NCBI GenBank assembly: GCA_963932465.1
Contig: OZ010786.1
Location: forward strand, 538,225,073-538,289,072
Length of the DNA: 64,000 nucleotides
Origin: Maratus speciosus
Taxonomy: Eukaryota > Arthropoda > Arachnida > Araneae > Salticidae
Direction: 5' to 3'
The notes below the pieces were generated by a model. That model had not been told where the DNA came from. It made no database searches and saw only the letters and a program-made list of their open reading frames with translations. Numbering within the stretch: position 1 is the stretch's first letter; each line of letters opens with the position of its first letter. A program made the position numbers and the translations under genes. Below, one piece after another: positions 60,550-64,000 of this stretch.

Positions 60550-61261
60550 TCTACTTTATTATCTAAAAATTACCAGAATAAGTAGCTCATGAGATTTTCA
60601 GAATACCATTACATAACAAGGGGTTTAATTTAACGCTTCTAATGTCAGAAACCTTCGAAATATTTTTTCGTTTTATAAATGTTTATGTAATTTCAAAACT
60701 TTAAATTTCGTTTTTTGTAGAAAGATTAATATTACTCAAAGGGTGCTAAACACAATGAATTGTAGAGCTGACGTTGAGGCTCCTGATCTGCAGATTTACT
60801 AGTTATTTAACCAAAAAAATTAGCAAAAAGATTTAATTTGAATTTCTTCTGTTGCTACGGTAACGGATGTACAATATGAATGAATATGGGCGAATTATCA
60901 CTTGTAATGTTAGATATTTCGATGTTTCGACGCCAAAGACATTGCCAAATTAGAAAAATATGAATTATCTCAGGAATTATTGGACTTAAAATAATTTAGT
61001 TAGTACCATTCGATTCAGCATGCAAAAATACACTAAAATATGTCATCAGTTGAAAAATAACTGTAAAATCAGATTTTTAAGGAATTTTTTTAAAGTTCGT
61101 TCTCCATTTTACCCTCCTTAGGTGTGGAATTTTAGGAAATCCTTTCTTAGCGGCACTCTATGTCATAAGAAGTATTTTTAACACAATTTTCAAGATTTTA
61201 GGTTCAGAAGTTTGGACTGCGCATTGATTAATACAAAACCCATACTTTCTTTTATACATAT
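60550..61261. other. Gene-free AT-rich stretch
   Basis: Nothing supported. Confidence 0.5.
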
Positions 61262-62380
61262 AGATTTAATACAAATTCAAATAATTGTGTGTTTAAATGA
61301 AATATACACATTTGATGTAGTCTGTTTCTTTTGTTCATGCATAGATTATTTTTCACTTTGAATTTCTGAAGTTTTTCCCCATATAAACGGTATTGCTTTC
61401 ATGGATTTCTTTCACAATGTGGATACTGGGTCATCTGGGTTTAGGAGCCACTGGCTAAAATTTTTTAAGGTAATTTTTCTTTGGTATTCTTTAAAAACAA
61501 AAGGTCTGAATTGTATTTTGATTTTTATAGTGCAAAATAATCACACACATTCACATTTATTTATATTATGTACTCTTGTATGGCAAAATGAAGATAAGAA
61601 ATATAGTTTTTCTATTGTTCCCCACAACCATGAATACGTAGCTCATTCTTATAGATATATTTTTTAACCTCTAACTTGACCAACTTAATCTGACTGTACA
61701 TAGCTTAAGATTTATTTTATACTTAATTTAATACAAATTAAAATAATTATGTGTTTAAATGAAATATACACATTTGATGTAGTCTATTTCTTTTGTTCAT
61801 GCATAGATTATTTTTCACTTTGAATTTCTGAATTTTTCCCCATATAAACGGTATTGTTTTCATGCATTTCTTTCCCACTGTAACCACTGCGTCATCTGGG
61901 TTTAGGAGCCACTGGCTAATATTTTTTAAGGTAATTTTTCTTTGGTATTCTTGAAAAACAAAAGGTCTAAATTGTATTTTGATTTTTATAGTGCAAAATA
62001 ATCTCACACATTCACATTTATTTATATTATGTACTCTTGTATGGCAAAATGAAGATAAGAAATATAGTTTTTCTATTGTACCCCAAAACCATGAATACGT
62101 AGCTTATTCTTATAGATATATTTTTTTAACCTCTAACTTGACCAACTTAATCTGACTGTACATAGCTTAAGATTTATTTTATACTTAATTTAATACAAAT
62201 TAAAAGAATTGTGTGATTAAATGAAATATACACATTTGATGTAGTCTGTTTCTTTTGTTCATGCATAGATTATTTTTCACTTTGAATTTCTGAATTTTTT
62301 CCACATATAAACGGTATTGCTTTCATGAATTTCTTTCAGAATGTGGCCACTGCGTCATCTGGGTTTAGGAGCCACTGGCT
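61262..62380 (+). repeat. 462-bp tandem array, about 2.4 units
   Basis: Units start at about 61262, 61725 and 62187 (the word ACAAAT at 61271, 61733 and 62195 gives a 462-bp period). Each contains TTTGATGTAGTCT, TCATCTGGGTTTAGGAGCCA, TATGTACTCTTGTATGGCAA and AATCTGACTGTACATAGCTT. The third unit stops after GGAGCCACTGGCT. Units are highly similar. Frames such as 61401-61667 are repeat-borne. Confidence 0.9.
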
Positions 62381-62389
62381 TCTTAAAAA

Positions 62390-62939
62390 TTTTGGGAATC
62401 TACACCTTTTCTGCATAAATAAATTCAAAATAAAATTAAAGAAGAAGTAAGAAGATATTTAGATTAAGATTTAAAGACTTTTAAGGCGCAACATTCAAAA
62501 TTGTTATTTTGATTTTTAAGCTCTTGATACCCGAAGCTAAAATAATGCTGGAAATACTCATTCATTGATTTTTCACAAACAATTTGACAGAAAAAAAGAA
62601 TTTTCCGAAATTATTTTTATGGTACCATATTTGCGAATGTAGGTTCTCAAATATGGATCTAAAATTACAAATCCATTTAAAATATCAATTTAAGTGTCAC
62701 TAACCTAAATTCATACAATCGCAGACTTAAGGAAATCCCTAAAGGAAAACAAGTGAAATGTATACAAATCATCAAACGCTTTGTAAAGGATTTAAGTTAA
62801 CTACTTGGCCATACTATCTTGAAGGCATTTCGCAAACACAGGTGAAAATAACATTTGTTTTATGAGGTATTCAGCATAAATGTTGACATTTATCAGTTTT
62901 CTTTTAATGCAAAAACATTTATCTATTAAGATGTCAAAA

Positions 62940-62987
<48 letters not shown>

Positions 62988-63430
62988 TTATTTTGAAAAG
63001 AATAGACGTCACCATATGTGGACCCAGGTAGCGTAGGGGATAAGAATAATATTCAGAATAAAAGTCTTGAAGCTTTTTTTTTTCCGTTTTAAATTATGTT
63101 TTCTGACAGTATAAATGAAACCAAATATCAGAAAAAATGTGCTAAAAATGATTTAAGCATATCCTTTGAATAAAAAAAATAAAAAAAATTATCGTTTGTG
63201 ACAGAATACATAAATTTCTGATTTTTATTTTGCGAATCTTTAGATTGCTGTTTCTTTTCAGAGTCTTCTAAATGTGTGTGCTAATAACTTTGAGATACCT
63301 TTTATATATACTTATGTTATAGTTATACGTGAGAATTAAATAAAAATCGTAGTTTATTTATGTCAATATAATTTAATATATAATTTAAAAGACATAAGAT
63401 GTTAAAGATAATTTATTTGCGCGTCAGATT
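62390..63430. other. Gene-free stretch with poly(A) and R distal half
   Basis: A run of 41 A at 62943-62983. The R distal-half copy is at 63070-63380. No gene. Confidence 0.6.
63070..63380 (+). repeat. Dispersed unit R, distal half only
   Basis: Shares AAATTATGTTTTCTGACA (63091), TGTGTGCTAATAACTTTGAG and AAAAATCGTAGTTTATTTAT-like sequence with 2455-2744. The proximal half is absent; a poly(A) tract and unrelated sequence lie upstream. Confidence 0.6.
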
Positions 63431-63436
63431 TGACAT

Positions 63437-64000
63437 AGGGGAGAGTAGCCTAATTTGGACCACTTCACTTATTTTCAGTTGTAATTCACTTAATTCTTGG
63501 AATATCTGCAAAATATCACTACACGCGGTCAATCAATTCATCTACTAACAAAAAAAAAAAAAAAAAAAAAAACTTGAGATCATTTTCTTTTTGAAAATCT
63601 TAAATTTTATTTTAATTTGAAAAAATTGTCAAAAGTGGTCCAAATTCCGCAACTGGTCGCCTAAGTTGGACCAGCAGTCTCCTAAATTGGACCAATAAAA
63701 TCAGGTTGTTTTAATGACCAGGGAATATAACTAATTTTATTAAAAGCAAAGTTTGCGGTTACTGGAACAATCAAACAAAATAACAGCAATAACGAAATCA
63801 AATATCTGGAAATAAGAGTAATTGTTTTAATTCAAAATGTATTCAAAATATAAATCAAAGTTATGAGTAATTAAGAATAGAAATTATGAAACTAATTGCC
63901 AGTTACTTGAATATCATGTAAGGAGTGATGCAAAGATTACACATGAATTTCGTTTATTGATTTTTTTCCAGTGCACATAACATGGAACCGTATTTGGCAA
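63437..64000 (+). mobile_element. Left end of a DNA transposon with CCTAAxTTGGACC repeats
   Basis: Begins GGGGAGAGTAGCCTAATTTG and carries four copies of a GGTCCAA/TTGGACC word (63455, 63636, 63673, 63695). The layout, a G-rich end with repeated subterminal motifs, parallels the pogo-like remnant at 50136. The element runs past the window edge, and no coding part is seen yet. Confidence 0.55.

Overview
The window looks like a piece of intergenic, transposon-saturated DNA from an invertebrate nuclear genome. It is very AT-rich, has long (AT)n, poly(A) and poly(T) tracts, and carries decayed Tc1/mariner, pogo-like, hAT-like, piggyBac-like, LINE and Penelope-like sequences. An arthropod, perhaps a chelicerate, is my best guess from the mix of repeat families, but nothing in the window fixes the taxon. 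I see no convincing host protein gene, no rRNA and no functional tRNA gene. The only long intact reading frame is the 701-codon reverse transcriptase at 27446-29551.

Layout. 1-4345 is a set of nested elements: a >4 kb inverted-repeat element whose loop holds a TA-flanked TIR element, which itself holds a TTAA-flanked element, all ending in a Helitron-like 3' hairpin. 5881-7531 is a palindromic element with tRNA-like sequences in both arms. 11686-12661 is a second Helitron-like copy on the minus strand. 14.6-17.9 kb holds a LINE fragment, a hammerhead-like repeat and a mariner deletion derivative. 19.5-20.9 kb holds a poly(A)-tailed retrocopy end and short palindromes. 22.8-24.3 kb holds a second hammerhead-like repeat, a Penelope 3' fragment and a TTAA element. 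25.0-26.1 kb is a dead Tc1 element.

27.4-32.7 kb holds two tandem copies of a Penelope-like retroelement, one intact and one dead. 33.0-34.6 kb is a 1.5 kb palindrome. 36.1-37.8 kb holds TTGGCG-rich elements. 38.3-40.3 kb has a hammerhead-like motif followed by a sharply bounded GC-rich structured block. 41.0-51.3 kb holds hAT, piggyBac-like, unnamed transposase-like and pogo-like remnants. 51.4-52.7 kb is a second tRNA-bearing palindrome that shares its ends with the first. 53.9-62.4 kb is dominated by degenerate tandem repeats, including a 462-bp array. A pogo-like end lies at 63.4 kb.

The three signals I consider most informative are these. First, a small RNA fold in the 3' UTR of the Penelope-like family is kept by compensatory base changes across three copies. 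Second, two related long-palindrome elements share ACAAGGAG termini and inward-facing tRNA-like Pol III promoter boxes in both arms. Third, an unrecognised dispersed unit occurs at least seven times, always in the same orientation.
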